Shown piece by piece: positions 33,076-39,866 of a DNA stretch of 39,866 nt. Below the pieces are notes generated by a model that saw nothing but the letters and a program-made list of their open reading frames with translations, did not search any database and was not told where the DNA came from. The DNA is from Nitrospirota bacterium (GTDB lineage Bacteria > Nitrospirota > Thermodesulfovibrionia > UBA6902): positions 1 to 39,866 of the forward strand of contig JACRPZ010000070.1 in NCBI GenBank assembly GCA_016222905.1, read 5' to 3'. A program made the position numbers and the translations under genes. Numbering within the stretch: the stretch's first letter is position 1; every line of letters begins with the position of its first letter.

Positions 33076-34110
33076 ATGACAATACGTGAACAGACAGAGG
33101 CGATAGAAAAACAGATACTTCATCCGAATGCGTGTCTGAGTTCCGCAAGCAGAGGCAGAGAGAGGAAGGAGAAGGAAGGCGAAATAAGGACATGCTTTCA
33201 GCGTGACAGGGACAGGATCATCCATTCAAAGTCATTCAGAAGGTTAAAGCATAAGACACAGGTCTTTCTGGCGCCGAAAGGCGATCATTACAGGACGCGT
33301 CTGACGCATACGCTTGAGGTCTCGCAGATCGCCAGGACCATTGCGCGCGCTCTCAGGCTCAATGAAGACCTTACAGAGGCGATCGCTCTCGGACACGATC
33401 TGGGACACACCCCTTTCGGTCACGCGGGAGAAGATATATTGCGCGAAATTTATCCGGGCGGATTCGCGCACTATAAACAGAGTTTGAGGGTAGTTGAGCT
33501 GCTTGAAAGAAAAGGGCGCGGGCTGAATCTGACATTTGAGGTGAAGGACGGCATATTGAAACATTCCAAAGGGCAGGGGAAGATATTATCAAAGCGGCGC
33601 AGTGATGAATCTCTGGAAGGTCAGATAGTCAGGGTCTCTGATGTTATAGCATATGTTAACCATGATCTTGATGATGCAATGCGCGCCGGTGTTCTGAAGC
33701 GTTCTGACATGCCTTCTGAATTTTTCAGCATAGGAGATACTCCGGCAAAAAGAATTGATGCGATGGTCAAGGATGTGATATACACCTCGCTTTCGTCAGA
33801 GTTGCAGGATATAAAAATGAGCGATGACATCCTGAATATTACATATGCCCTGAGAGACTTTCTCTATAAGAATATCTATGAGGGCGAAGTGACCAAGGGG
33901 GAGTTTAAAAAGGCGAGGAAGGTCCTGCTGGACCTCTATAATTATTATATGGAGCATACTGAAGAGGTCTTCAGAGAATTTCCAAAAGATATTATTGCAA
34001 AAGAGAATAAGGGAAGAATGGTCTGTGATTTTATAGCAGGGATGACTGACAGATATGCGTTAATGATGTATGAGAAGCACTTTCTTCCCCAGCCGTGGAA
34101 GGTTTTTTAG
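33076..34110 (+). CDS. dgt: Deoxyguanosinetriphosphate triphosphohydrolase-like protein
   Basis: 344 residues from the ATG at 33076, where [19 protein letters not shown] matches the usual dGTPase N-terminus; an upstream in-frame ATG at 33016 gives 364 residues. HD-domain metal ligands are in [21 protein letters not shown] and [17 protein letters not shown]. Also [26 protein letters not shown]. The protein hydrolyses dNTPs to nucleoside and triphosphate; related dGTPases also act in anti-phage nucleotide depletion. Length and sequence fit the short 'dGTPase-like, type 2' group. It precedes the defence island but is oppositely oriented. Confidence 0.93.
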   Translation: MTIREQTEAIEKQILHPNACLSSASRGRERKEKEGEIRTCFQRDRDRIIHSKSFRRLKHKTQVFLAPKGDHYRTRLTHTLEVSQIARTIARALRLNEDLTEAIALGHDLGHTPFGHAGEDILREIYPGGFAHYKQSLRVVELLERKGRGLNLTFEVKDGILKHSKGQGKILSKRRSDESLEGQIVRVSDVIAYVNHDLDDAMRAGVLKRSDMPSEFFSIGDTPAKRIDAMVKDVIYTSLSSELQDIKMSDDILNITYALRDFLYKNIYEGEVTKGEFKKARKVLLDLYNYYMEHTEEVFREFPKDIIAKENKGRMVCDFIAGMTDRYALMMYEKHFLPQPWKVF

Positions 34111-34149
34111 AGTTATACATAACTGTGTAAAAAGCAAAGAAACTTCAGA

Positions 34150-34171
34150 GGAGATTTACATTAAAATCTCC
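34150..34171 (+). terminator. Hairpin after dgt
   Basis: GGAGATTT-N6-AAATCTCC, a perfect 8-bp stem 39 bp after the dgt stop. No T run follows. The rest of the gap 34111-34351 contains another short hairpin (34303-34331) with a T10 loop, discussed as a possible recombination site. Confidence 0.4.
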
Positions 34172-34351
34172 CGGAAAACCGAAAAAGAAGGCGGTCAAGA
34201 AAATGAGGGATGTGTCGCCATATTTTAATTCTCAGCGAAAGCTATGATTTAGTTCTTTCTGATTCCTGTTATGAATTTTGAGGGTTGTAACGTAAAAGAA
34301 CAGCCGCTCCGTTTTTTTTTTGGAGTCGGGCAGACGTGCTTGTTATGCACT

Positions 34352-35019
34352 TTAAGTTAAATATTGTTTAAACTCGTTTAATAAAGTCTCATTCCGCCTG
34401 ATAATACAACGTTTAAAAGAAGTGAAATTAGAAGCTCTATTCAAATGACCTTTTATCTTCATTAAAATATATTCTTTGTCCTTGGCATCATTTGTTTCTT
34501 GAAAATAATCAATAAGATTCTCTTGAAATGATTTTATTTCTTCTAATAATCTGTTGCGCAAATTAGATGATTCTATCATTTTCAACTTGGTTGTTCCGTT
34601 GTAAACTTTAAGTAAAAGTTCTTGTGTATATTTTGATTTATCACTGTCATCTAATAATTCTACTTCCACCTTTTCAAATGGAAATGGCATAAAAATATAT
34701 TTCAATTTTTCTTCAACTTTATCATCTGCATCTGTGCAGTTAAGGATATTGTCATAATTTCCTAATTTAATGTTATTGCAATGTGAGCATGCCCAGAATA
34801 AATTATTCCAGCTAAATTTAAGGGTATTGTCATCCTTGTGCGGGACAAAATGTTCAACATTTATGCTTTTAGGTTCTTTAGATTCACATATGTAACATTT
34901 GTTTTTAAAATCATTCTTTAGACGTGTTAAAACATCACCACATTTATAATCGCCATTTGCTTTCTTGCTCTCGATTTCTAAGCAAGCAGGAGCTGCTGAC
35001 TTTTTTTAAAAAATAACAT
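34352..35019 (-). pseudogene. HNH endonuclease (PtuB-like, TIGR02646-type) split by a frameshift
   Basis: Second gene of a Septu-like pair. ATG at 35019 lies five bases after the ATPase stop with AAGAGGT in the last ATPase codons as ribosome site. It reads MLFFKK, then a T6A7 run, and goes out of frame to a stop after 13 codons. In the -1 frame (equivalent to one extra A) it continues for a total of 222 residues with no stop: SAAPACLEIESKKANGDYK, CYIC, VEHFVPHKDD, SWNNLFWACSHCNN and a helical C-terminus. VEHF, the Asn in NNLF and CSHCNN form the HNH metal site; the two CxxC pairs are zinc ligands. The HNH part has no ATG, GTG or TTG of its own until after the motif. Either an inactivated gene, an assembly indel, or a slippage-controlled nuclease. 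Confidence 0.75.
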
Positions 35020-35024
35020 ATTAT

Positions 35025-36284
35025 TTATGACCTCTTTGCTGTAAGGGATTTCAGAGTTATTTCTTGTAATTTAACCAAAAGCTCATTGCTTAAATATTTA
35101 GGAATATGTAAAAAATATTTTTCTAACTCCTTCAACCTCTGTTTCTCTTCTGCATCTAATTGGTCTGCTAATGATAATTTTTCATATTCAACAATTTTGG
35201 CTTTTATTAAAGAAGAATATTTATCTGAGTAAAAATAACTCTCTAATAGCGCATCATAAGAGTATCCAGATAGATCAGATGTGACAATATTACTTTCCAG
35301 ATCACAAACTACAGAGTTTGCCAATGAAGATAAAACAAACGGAGAATGTGTTGTCACTATAAATTGTATTCTTGGGAAAAAATTAGTTAGAAAAGGTAAT
35401 ATTTTTTTCTGCAACTCCACGTGCAAGTGTGTTTCAATTTCATCTATTAATACCAATCCTTCCATGTCATAATTTCTTGCTTGGTGCGCTTCCATTCTCA
35501 GAAGTAATTCTGTGACAATACTTATTATTGCCGAATAACCATCTGATAATTTATCAAACTCATAAGGTTCTTTATCTTCCTCTATAATTTGAAAATTATA
35601 ATTTTTCCTATCGAATTTTAATTCTAAAGTAGGTGATTCAAAAATCTCTCTCAGACGTTCTTGAAAACTTTTAAACCATTTATCTATACTTGTAACCTCA
35701 TCGACTAAATCATCATCTCGTGCAAATGATCTGTTTGCCTTCAAATTAACTAGATACTGAATAAAATGTTTATTTGCTTTCTCTTTAAAATCATATCGGT
35801 GTTGCAATCTTATCTTCGAGATACCAGATGGGATATCTATTTGCGCGTGTCTCTTAGCCTCAAAAAATGCGATTATAAAAGTCCCATCCCTTGCCTTTTC
35901 CCATAAAAGATGCTCATTTGCAAAAGTTATGCATGCATTTCCGAAGCTGCTGAGATAGTTATTGATATTATTTATTTGGCTTTTAACGTCTGCAATTTGT
36001 CTTGAATTCTTACCATAATTAATGTCGTCCGAACTAGTTGAGAATGTATTCAGAAGTTGCTTTTTGGAATCAAGTGCAGAAAGCTGCGCTCGACGATTTT
36101 CAATTTTTCCGTTATATATATTAGTCAAATATTTATTCAACTCTAATAGTAAGCTAGTTTTACCAGAGCCATTTCTCCCTGTGATTATCAAATGTTTCCT
36201 TTCCTTATCAGAAAGGGGGAGAGATAGATCTTTGACAACCATCGCCTTTGTTATATTTATACTTGATGCAAATATTTCTACCAT
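35025..36284 (-). CDS. Septu-like (PtuA-type) AAA/SMC ATPase
   Basis: 419-residue ATPase of the AAA_15/21, OLD/RecF-like group: Walker A GRNGSGKTSLLLELN near residue 36-44, a central coiled-coil/insert region, signature-like KLSDGYSAIISIVTELLLR, Walker B GLVLIDEIETHLHVELQ and the switch histidine in FIVTTHSPFVLSS. It is followed by an HNH nuclease gene, the gene order of Septu (PtuA-PtuB) defence, in which the ATPase senses phage and the nuclease cuts nucleic acid. GAAGG lies about 10 bases before the ATG. AT-rich codons set it apart from flanking genes, suggesting transfer. It might alternatively be a retron/other ATPase-HNH pair; no reverse transcriptase is present. Confidence 0.85.
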   Translation of the reverse strand: MVEIFASSINITKAMVVKDLSLPLSDKERKHLIITGRNGSGKTSLLLELNKYLTNIYNGKIENRRAQLSALDSKKQLLNTFSTSSDDINYGKNSRQIADVKSQINNINNYLSSFGNACITFANEHLLWEKARDGTFIIAFFEAKRHAQIDIPSGISKIRLQHRYDFKEKANKHFIQYLVNLKANRSFARDDDLVDEVTSIDKWFKSFQERLREIFESPTLELKFDRKNYNFQIIEEDKEPYEFDKLSDGYSAIISIVTELLLRMEAHQARNYDMEGLVLIDEIETHLHVELQKKILPFLTNFFPRIQFIVTTHSPFVLSSLANSVVCDLESNIVTSDLSGYSYDALLESYFYSDKYSSLIKAKIVEYEKLSLADQLDAEEKQRLKELEKYFLHIPKYLSNELLVKLQEITLKSLTAKRS

Positions 36285-36654
36285 AATTTTTAACCTTCTT
36301 TAATTAAATACAAAGTTTCGGTTCTTATTTTGAACATATTAGCACACTGAGTCAATTGAGCTCAATGCAATATGCACCTATCTCCTCACATACCATTTTA
36401 TACTCACTTTCTGTTCTATATCAATAATAACTTTCAAATGAATTAAAATGTAGCAGAATATATCAAAAAGGACAGAAAATACTAAGTCCAGCGCGTCTTC
36501 CAGATCTGTCACTCCGATTTTGAAAATAACATCATTCAGTAGAACTTTAGGTTGTTTAGTACACCTACAACTCGATAATCAGAAGGGACTGAAATATTAA
36601 TGATTAACGAAAGGAATAAAGCCTAACGTTGTACGCTGTATTGTTAATATTCAT
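36285..36654. other. 370-bp AT-rich gap between the TIR gene and the Septu-like pair
   Basis: No gene is recognisable on either strand. It should carry the promoter of the ATPase gene, but no convincing -35/-10 pair stands out. GCCTAACG at 36621-36628 resembles one half of an integron attC core site. Confidence 0.4.
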
Positions 36655-37767
36655 TCAACAATTTTTTGAACTGTTCTTAGGATGATCCAGAAGCACCTTA
36701 TGAATACTCGATATAACTAAATCGAATGAAATAGCAACCTCACCAATGTTACTTTCCATCGCTTCTCTATGATAAAGATGGTCCGCTTTTAACATGTTAT
36801 ACGCACAAATGCCTTTTAAGATGTGCATATTTCTAACGTGTTCATCTGCACGACGGCCACTTGCAATGAATGACATATAATACTCATGAAGTAATAGGAA
36901 TAAGTTGTTAATCGCATTATATGACTTTTTATATTCACTATCGCGAAGCAAGAGTGTATGGTCACGGCGAAATGGCAAACTATAAGCAGCAAAATATGCA
37001 CTGTTCAACTTTACTAATGCTTCATGAATACTCTTGTGTGGGATTTCATTACTTGCGTGTTCAATAGTTACAGTGTTGCCGAGTTTTGAAACTACACAGT
37101 AAAACCCATTTTTTAGTGGAACGAGTAGAGATTCATAATCCATGTGATACAAAATTATATGACTATTGAATTCTTGTTTAACATAGGTCATAAAATCGGT
37201 TGAGTCAATGTTGTGCTCCTTTAAAGTGCTATCAAGAATATCTGAAATAAGAAAACTCGTATTGCTCCCTTGTGATACATTTTGATCGTCCGGAGTTATC
37301 AGATTAGCAGCTTTTCTTTTCGGAATGCCACTTGACAATATCGTTTCAGCTACGCGCACAAAGACTGCATCCTGTTCGCCTATTTGTTGCATAACTAGCG
37401 GGGTTGAATTAACAGCTTGAAATTGACTTAACTCTTCGTAATTCATAAATAAGGACCAGCTCAAAAGAATAGGTAAAACAAGTGCGCCATCATTCTCGGC
37501 GGCTTTTAGTAAAAAAGGAAGCTCAACAGCAGCGATGAAATCTGATGCCAAAAAATCGGGACTTATCATTAGAATAGCTACTTTAGTACGTTGCAACATG
37601 CTCATAATTTCTTTTTTCCAGCGCGCCCCAGGTTGGATCCTTGTATCCTCCCAAACTTCAATCTGAAAGTCACGTTCGAGAGGTTTAAGATGTATCTTTA
37701 AGCGTTCTAACCAGACTTTATCCTTATGACTGTAACTGATAAAAATTGCTGATCTAATTATTGACAA
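36655..37767 (-). CDS. TIR-domain protein with unknown C-terminal domain
   Basis: 370 residues. The TIR domain (about 1-150) shows AIFISYSHKDKVWLERLKIHL, VWEDTRIQPGARWKKEI, VAILMISPDFLASDFIAAVELPFLL with the Glu that is catalytic in NADase-type TIRs, and VLPILLS. Bacterial TIRs of this group deplete NAD+ or make cyclic ADP-ribose signals in anti-phage defence. The C-terminal 200 residues (from about 170) match nothing I recognise and are probably the sensor or regulator. The start is TTG because an in-frame stop lies two codons upstream; the ribosome site is weak. It is on the same strand as the Septu-like genes 370 bp downstream, forming a defence island. Confidence 0.82.
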   Translation of the reverse strand: MSIIRSAIFISYSHKDKVWLERLKIHLKPLERDFQIEVWEDTRIQPGARWKKEIMSMLQRTKVAILMISPDFLASDFIAAVELPFLLKAAENDGALVLPILLSWSLFMNYEELSQFQAVNSTPLVMQQIGEQDAVFVRVAETILSSGIPKRKAANLITPDDQNVSQGSNTSFLISDILDSTLKEHNIDSTDFMTYVKQEFNSHIILYHMDYESLLVPLKNGFYCVVSKLGNTVTIEHASNEIPHKSIHEALVKLNSAYFAAYSLPFRRDHTLLLRDSEYKKSYNAINNLFLLLHEYYMSFIASGRRADEHVRNMHILKGICAYNMLKADHLYHREAMESNIGEVAISFDLVISSIHKVLLDHPKNSSKNC

Positions 37768-38313
37768 TGTTTAACACCCAACCTGATTTATATAGAATGA
37801 AATGCATTATTTTATAAAACATTTCTAAGATGGTGCATAACATTGCTCACCTCATCTCAAAGACTGAATTGCATACGATAGTTTTATAAAGTATATTTTC
37901 GTACAACAATTATTTTTATGCTTATTCTATCTTTTGTAAGATTATATTCGCGCTAATGAAATTAATCAACTGTTTTCGTTAGAAAAATGGACAAACAATC
38001 AAGGATAATTCAGCTTTTTGTTAAAATGGGAGAAATATGGGGACACATAGAAATATGGGGACACATACCCGATTTCTGTGTCAGGTTAGTGCCACCCTGT
38101 CAAGAGCCAATAATAATCCATAGCGCAAAAGACGTTTTTCTGCGCTTTCATATCTTCGGTTACCATTATTCGCCACACATGACCACATTATTTTTTTCAA
38201 GAGTTTTCCAGATGCCTCATTCTGCGCAGACTGCGGACAGACGCTGAAATAATGAGCGTAATAAGGTGGGTTATGGATCGAAAATGTTAGAATAACGGCA
38301 GGAGGTGAAAGAA
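37768..38313. other. 546-bp gap between the TIR gene and the ParE-type pair
   Basis: AT-rich left half should hold the minus-strand promoter of the TIR gene. The middle holds a perfect 18-bp tandem duplication (38031-38066). The right half has an imperfect GCGCAAAA...TTTTCTGCGC hairpin near 38126. No confident gene; an 86-codon plus-strand frame there spans the duplication and lacks a ribosome site. Confidence 0.4.
38031..38066 (+). repeat. Perfect 18-bp tandem repeat with GGGGACACAT motif
   Basis: AGAAATATGGGGACACAT occurs twice head to tail. GGGGACACA motifs like this are common at the edges of REP-associated (Y1/TnpA-REP) transposase elements in related genomes, so this may be a relic of such an element; no transposase gene is seen beside it. 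Confidence 0.6.
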
Positions 38314-38502
38314 ATGAACATTTCAAAATCAAAATTAGAAACCCTTTTTAAAGAACTTCCTGAAAATATTGATATTGAGGAAGTTATGTATCGCCTTTAT
38401 CTTATTCAAAAAATAGAGGCAGGCGAAAGAGATATTCAGGAAGGTAGAACACTTTCACATAAAGATGCCATGGAGAGATTATCAAAGAAATGGCAGAACT
38501 GA
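38314..38502 (+). CDS. Antitoxin partner of ParE-type toxin
   Basis: 62 residues from ATG 38314, with AGGAGGTG just upstream. All-helical: SKSKLETLFKELPENIDIEEVMYRLYLIQKIEAGERDIQEGRTLSHKDAMERL. The EGRTLSHKDAMERL end is typical of small antitoxins preceding ParE/RelE toxins. Overlaps the toxin gene by 13 bases, implying translational coupling. Confidence 0.78.
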   Translation: MNISKSKLETLFKELPENIDIEEVMYRLYLIQKIEAGERDIQEGRTLSHKDAMERLSKKWQN

Positions 38503-38801
38503 TATGGAGTGAGAAATCTCTCTTGGATGTGGAAAATATTTATGACTATATTGCCCGCGACTCTCCGCTATATGCAAGATATCAAGTAGAAAGCATTTCC
38601 GCTTCTTTAGAGCGATTATGCGTGTTTCCTGAATCGGGACGTCATCTTCCTGAATTTCCACAACTTCCTCACAGAGAAGTAATTGTTGATAATTATCGGG
38701 TAATTTATCGGTATGATTCAAGTATTGATGAAGTAAAGATAGTAGCCGTTGTGCACGGAAGCCGCTTATTAAAAGAAACCATTTTCATATCCAGAGATTA
38801 G
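38490..38801 (+). CDS. ParE/RelE-superfamily toxin
   Basis: 103 residues: LIWSEKSLLDVENIYDYIARDSPLYARYQVESI, LCVFPESGRHLPEFPQLPHREVIVDNYRVIYRYD, VKIVAVVHGSRLL. This is the ParE pattern (gyrase-inhibiting family), though RelE-type RNase activity cannot be excluded from sequence alone. Directly coupled to the antitoxin upstream. Confidence 0.88.
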   Translation: MAELIWSEKSLLDVENIYDYIARDSPLYARYQVESISASLERLCVFPESGRHLPEFPQLPHREVIVDNYRVIYRYDSSIDEVKIVAVVHGSRLLKETIFISRD

Positions 38802-38833
38802 TAAGTATCATTTTATTTTTAAACTAATTTATC

Positions 38834-38862
38834 TTGACAACTTATGTATCTCCTTTTATAAT
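38834..38862 (+). promoter_or_regulatory. Consensus sigma-70 promoter of the ihfA-like gene
   Basis: TTGACA (38834-38839), exactly 17 bases, TATAAT (38857-38862): both hexamers match the consensus perfectly. Transcription should begin near 38869, about 20 bp before the ATG. Confidence 0.85.
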
Positions 38863-38887
38863 TTAAGAAAAACAAGCAGGAGGGGCT

Positions 38888-39166
38888 ATGACAAAAGCAG
38901 AGCTTTCAGACAGGATCTATGAAAAGATAGGTCTTTCCAGAAAAGAGGCGTTAGGGATTGTTGAGATGCTTTTTGAATCTATAAAGAGCATTCTCGCTGA
39001 TGGAGAATCTATCAAGATAACCGGATTTGGAACATTTCTCGTCAGGAAAAAGAGCGCCCGGAAGGGAAGAAACCCGAAAACAGGGACTGAGTTAGAGATT
39101 GAGCCGAGAAAGGTTGTTACATTTAAACCGAGTCTCCATTTTAAGGCTTTGGTTGAAAAAGTTTAA
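38888..39166 (+). CDS. ihfA: Integration host factor / HU-family protein, IHF alpha-like
   Basis: 92 residues, full length. Signature: MTKAELSDRIYEKIGLSRKEALGIVEMLFESIKSILADGESIKITGFGTFLVRKKSARKGRNPKTGTELEIEPRKVVTFKPSLHFKALVEKV in essence; the beta-arm RKGRNPKTG with the intercalating proline is present. Bends DNA in recombination and in sigma-54-dependent transcription, relevant to the NtrC-type system in this window. Ribosome site AGGAGG lies 5-10 bases before the ATG. Followed by a MerR-like gene as in many bacteria. Confidence 0.93.
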   Translation: MTKAELSDRIYEKIGLSRKEALGIVEMLFESIKSILADGESIKITGFGTFLVRKKSARKGRNPKTGTELEIEPRKVVTFKPSLHFKALVEKV

Positions 39167-39180
39167 TAAAACCATTTTAA

Positions 39181-39260
39181 AAAAAATCTCCCCTCACCCC
39201 TCTTTGCCAAAGAGGGGAACGATGCCTCACTTTGGCAAAGGGAGGTCAGGAGGGATTTCT
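39181..39260. repeat. Composite palindromic repeat between ihfA and the merR-like gene
   Basis: About 80 bp: AAAAAATCTCCCCTC, CCCCTCTTTGCCAAAGAGGGG hairpin, CTTTGGCAAAGGGAGG and AGGAGGGATTT. It closely matches the reverse complement of the copy at 22887-22963. The first half resembles a terminator for ihfA read on the minus strand. Confidence 0.8.
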
Positions 39261-39325
39261 CGATATTAATGAACTCCTTGGTAAGTCTCTTTGAGCAGGT
39301 GAATGTAGAGCATTCTTAAAGCATA

Positions 39326-39673
39326 ATGAATATAGAATCTTCGCTTGGAACCAAAACGATACCTGATAAACTCTTTTATAAGATCGGCGAAGTCAGCGAA
39401 ATTGCGGATATTGAGACTTATGTCTTAAGGTACTGGGAATCGGAATTCCCTTTTTTAAAACCGAGAAAGAATAAAGCCGGGCAGAGAGTATATGCAAGAA
39501 AAGACCTGGAGCTTATTATCCAGATCAAGAACCTTCTGTACAAAGAAAAATATACTATCGCAGGTGTCAGAAAGCAATTTTCAGAGCGTTCCTTAACAAA
39601 AAATAGCGTTTCAATAGAGACTCTTCAGGACGTTAAGAGGAAGCTTAAATCTATTCTTAAGATATTAAAGTAG
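39326..39673 (+). CDS. MerR-family transcriptional regulator
   Basis: 115 residues with a MerR-type winged helix: KLFYKIGEVSEIADIETYVLRYWESEFPFLKPRKNKAGQRVYARKDLELI, then YKEKYTIAGVRKQF and a short coiled coil. No metal-binding cysteines are seen. This small MerR type commonly follows ihfA (pheT-ihfA-merR order). The ribosome site is weak. Target unknown. Confidence 0.9.
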   Translation: MNIESSLGTKTIPDKLFYKIGEVSEIADIETYVLRYWESEFPFLKPRKNKAGQRVYARKDLELIIQIKNLLYKEKYTIAGVRKQFSERSLTKNSVSIETLQDVKRKLKSILKILK

Positions 39674-39697
39674 TCAGAAATCAGCAGTGTTTTTAGC

Positions 39698-39805
39698 GAG
39701 CCTTAAAGGGATGTCCTGAGTTAGGTCCCTGTTGCCTCACATAAGAATCGATACAAAATGATATACGTTGCCTCATGTAAAAATCTATACAAAAGGTATA
39801 GTTCA
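39698..39805. repeat. Direct repeats at a probable insertion-sequence end
   Basis: GTTGCCTCACATAAGAATC and GATACAAAATGATATAC are followed at about 36-bp spacing by a similar GTTGCCTCATGTAAAAATC and TATACAAAAGGTATAG. Preceded by AGGGATGTCC...TCCCT hairpin-like sequence. Multiple repeats at an end beside a transposase tail are typical of IS21-like elements (inference). Confidence 0.5.
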
Positions 39806-39866
39806 TCAGGCAGCCTTTTTCTTCTTTGGAGATCGTTTTTGAGCGTTCAATCTGTATAACTCTTGC
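39806..39866 (-). CDS. C-terminal end of a probable transposase, partial
   Basis: The last 19 codons of a minus-strand gene that runs off the right edge: QELYRLNAQKRSPKKKKAA then stop. The Lys-rich tail and the repeats just beyond the stop suggest an insertion-sequence transposase; too little is present to name the family. Confidence 0.4.
   Translation of the reverse strand, partial: QELYRLNAQKRSPKKKKAA

Noticed and set aside
34111-34250. Possible protein-like reading (EEIYIKISRKTEKEGGQENEG) after dgt
   Set aside because: No start codon with a ribosome site, and the other frames are equally plausible; treated as intergenic.
36620-36720. Complete attC site between the TIR gene and the ATPase gene
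   Set aside because: Only one core-site-like GCCTAACG is present; no paired core or stem of the right length could be drawn there.
37987-38247. 86-codon plus-strand frame right of the TIR gene
   Set aside because: It spans the 18-bp tandem duplication and a hairpin, has no ribosome site and no recognisable domain.
38205-38249. Zinc-ribbon-like ending (FCADCGQTLK then stop) in another frame
   Set aside because: Only one CxxC pair and no credible upstream gene; may be a relic but too short to support.

Overview
The window looks like a chromosomal segment of a Gram-negative anaerobe or microaerophile, most likely Nitrospirota or a Desulfobacterota/Geobacter-like relative. This is inferred from MEDS-domain kinases, a GSU3473-family protein, c-type cytochromes, LolC/LolD, the ihfA-merR gene pair, and GC-rich palindromic repeats between genes. 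No rRNA or other phylogenetic marker is present to fix the lineage. One tRNA (Cys, GCA) is present. No CRISPR array is visible.

Layout. (1) 1-9.4 kb: a same-strand signalling block with a multi-PAS histidine kinase cut by the left edge, a stand-alone MEDS protein, a MEDS-PAS-kinase, an Rcp1-type receiver, a four-helix-bundle (23S-IVP type) gene bounded by inverted repeats, a REC-PAS-kinase and an NtrC-type sigma-54 activator. (2) 9.4-11.3 kb: a convergently oriented NarL/NarX-type pair on the minus strand. (3) 11.7-18.8 kb: a very large di-haem MauG/CcpA-like exported protein followed by an exported FKBP isomerase, then a receiver, several small proteins (one GSU3473 type, two with disrupted frames) and a monohaem cytochrome c. 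Sigma-54-like -24/-12 elements lie about 100 bp before both the large cytochrome gene and the receiver gene, so the NtrC-type activator may drive both transcripts. (4) 18.9-34.1 kb: housekeeping genes: tRNA-Cys, lytic transglycosylase, ZapB-like and ZapA, lysS-lolC-small membrane protein-lolD, dinG-like helicase, rmuC, an O-methyltransferase-like protein and a dGTPase. BrnT/BrnA-like and AbrB/PIN toxin-antitoxin pairs are interspersed. (5) 34.3-38.3 kb: an AT-rich minus-strand defence island with a TIR-domain protein and a Septu-like ATPase + HNH nuclease pair. The HNH frame is broken at its sixth codon at a T6A7 run. (6) 38.3-39.9 kb: a ParE-type toxin-antitoxin pair, ihfA under a consensus sigma-70 promoter, a MerR-like regulator, and the end of a probable insertion sequence cut by the right edge.

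A recurring theme is a family of 50-110 bp GC-rich palindromic repeats (CCCCTC...GAGGGG). Most lie between genes, but two copies are inserted in frame inside genes: the ATPase domain of the first kinase and the SAM domain of the methyltransferase. Another copy appears to supply the ribosome binding site of the MEDS kinase. The in-frame protein-coding repeats, the frameshifted Septu-like/TIR island and the possible sigma-54 circuit around the giant di-haem protein are the parts most worth following up.
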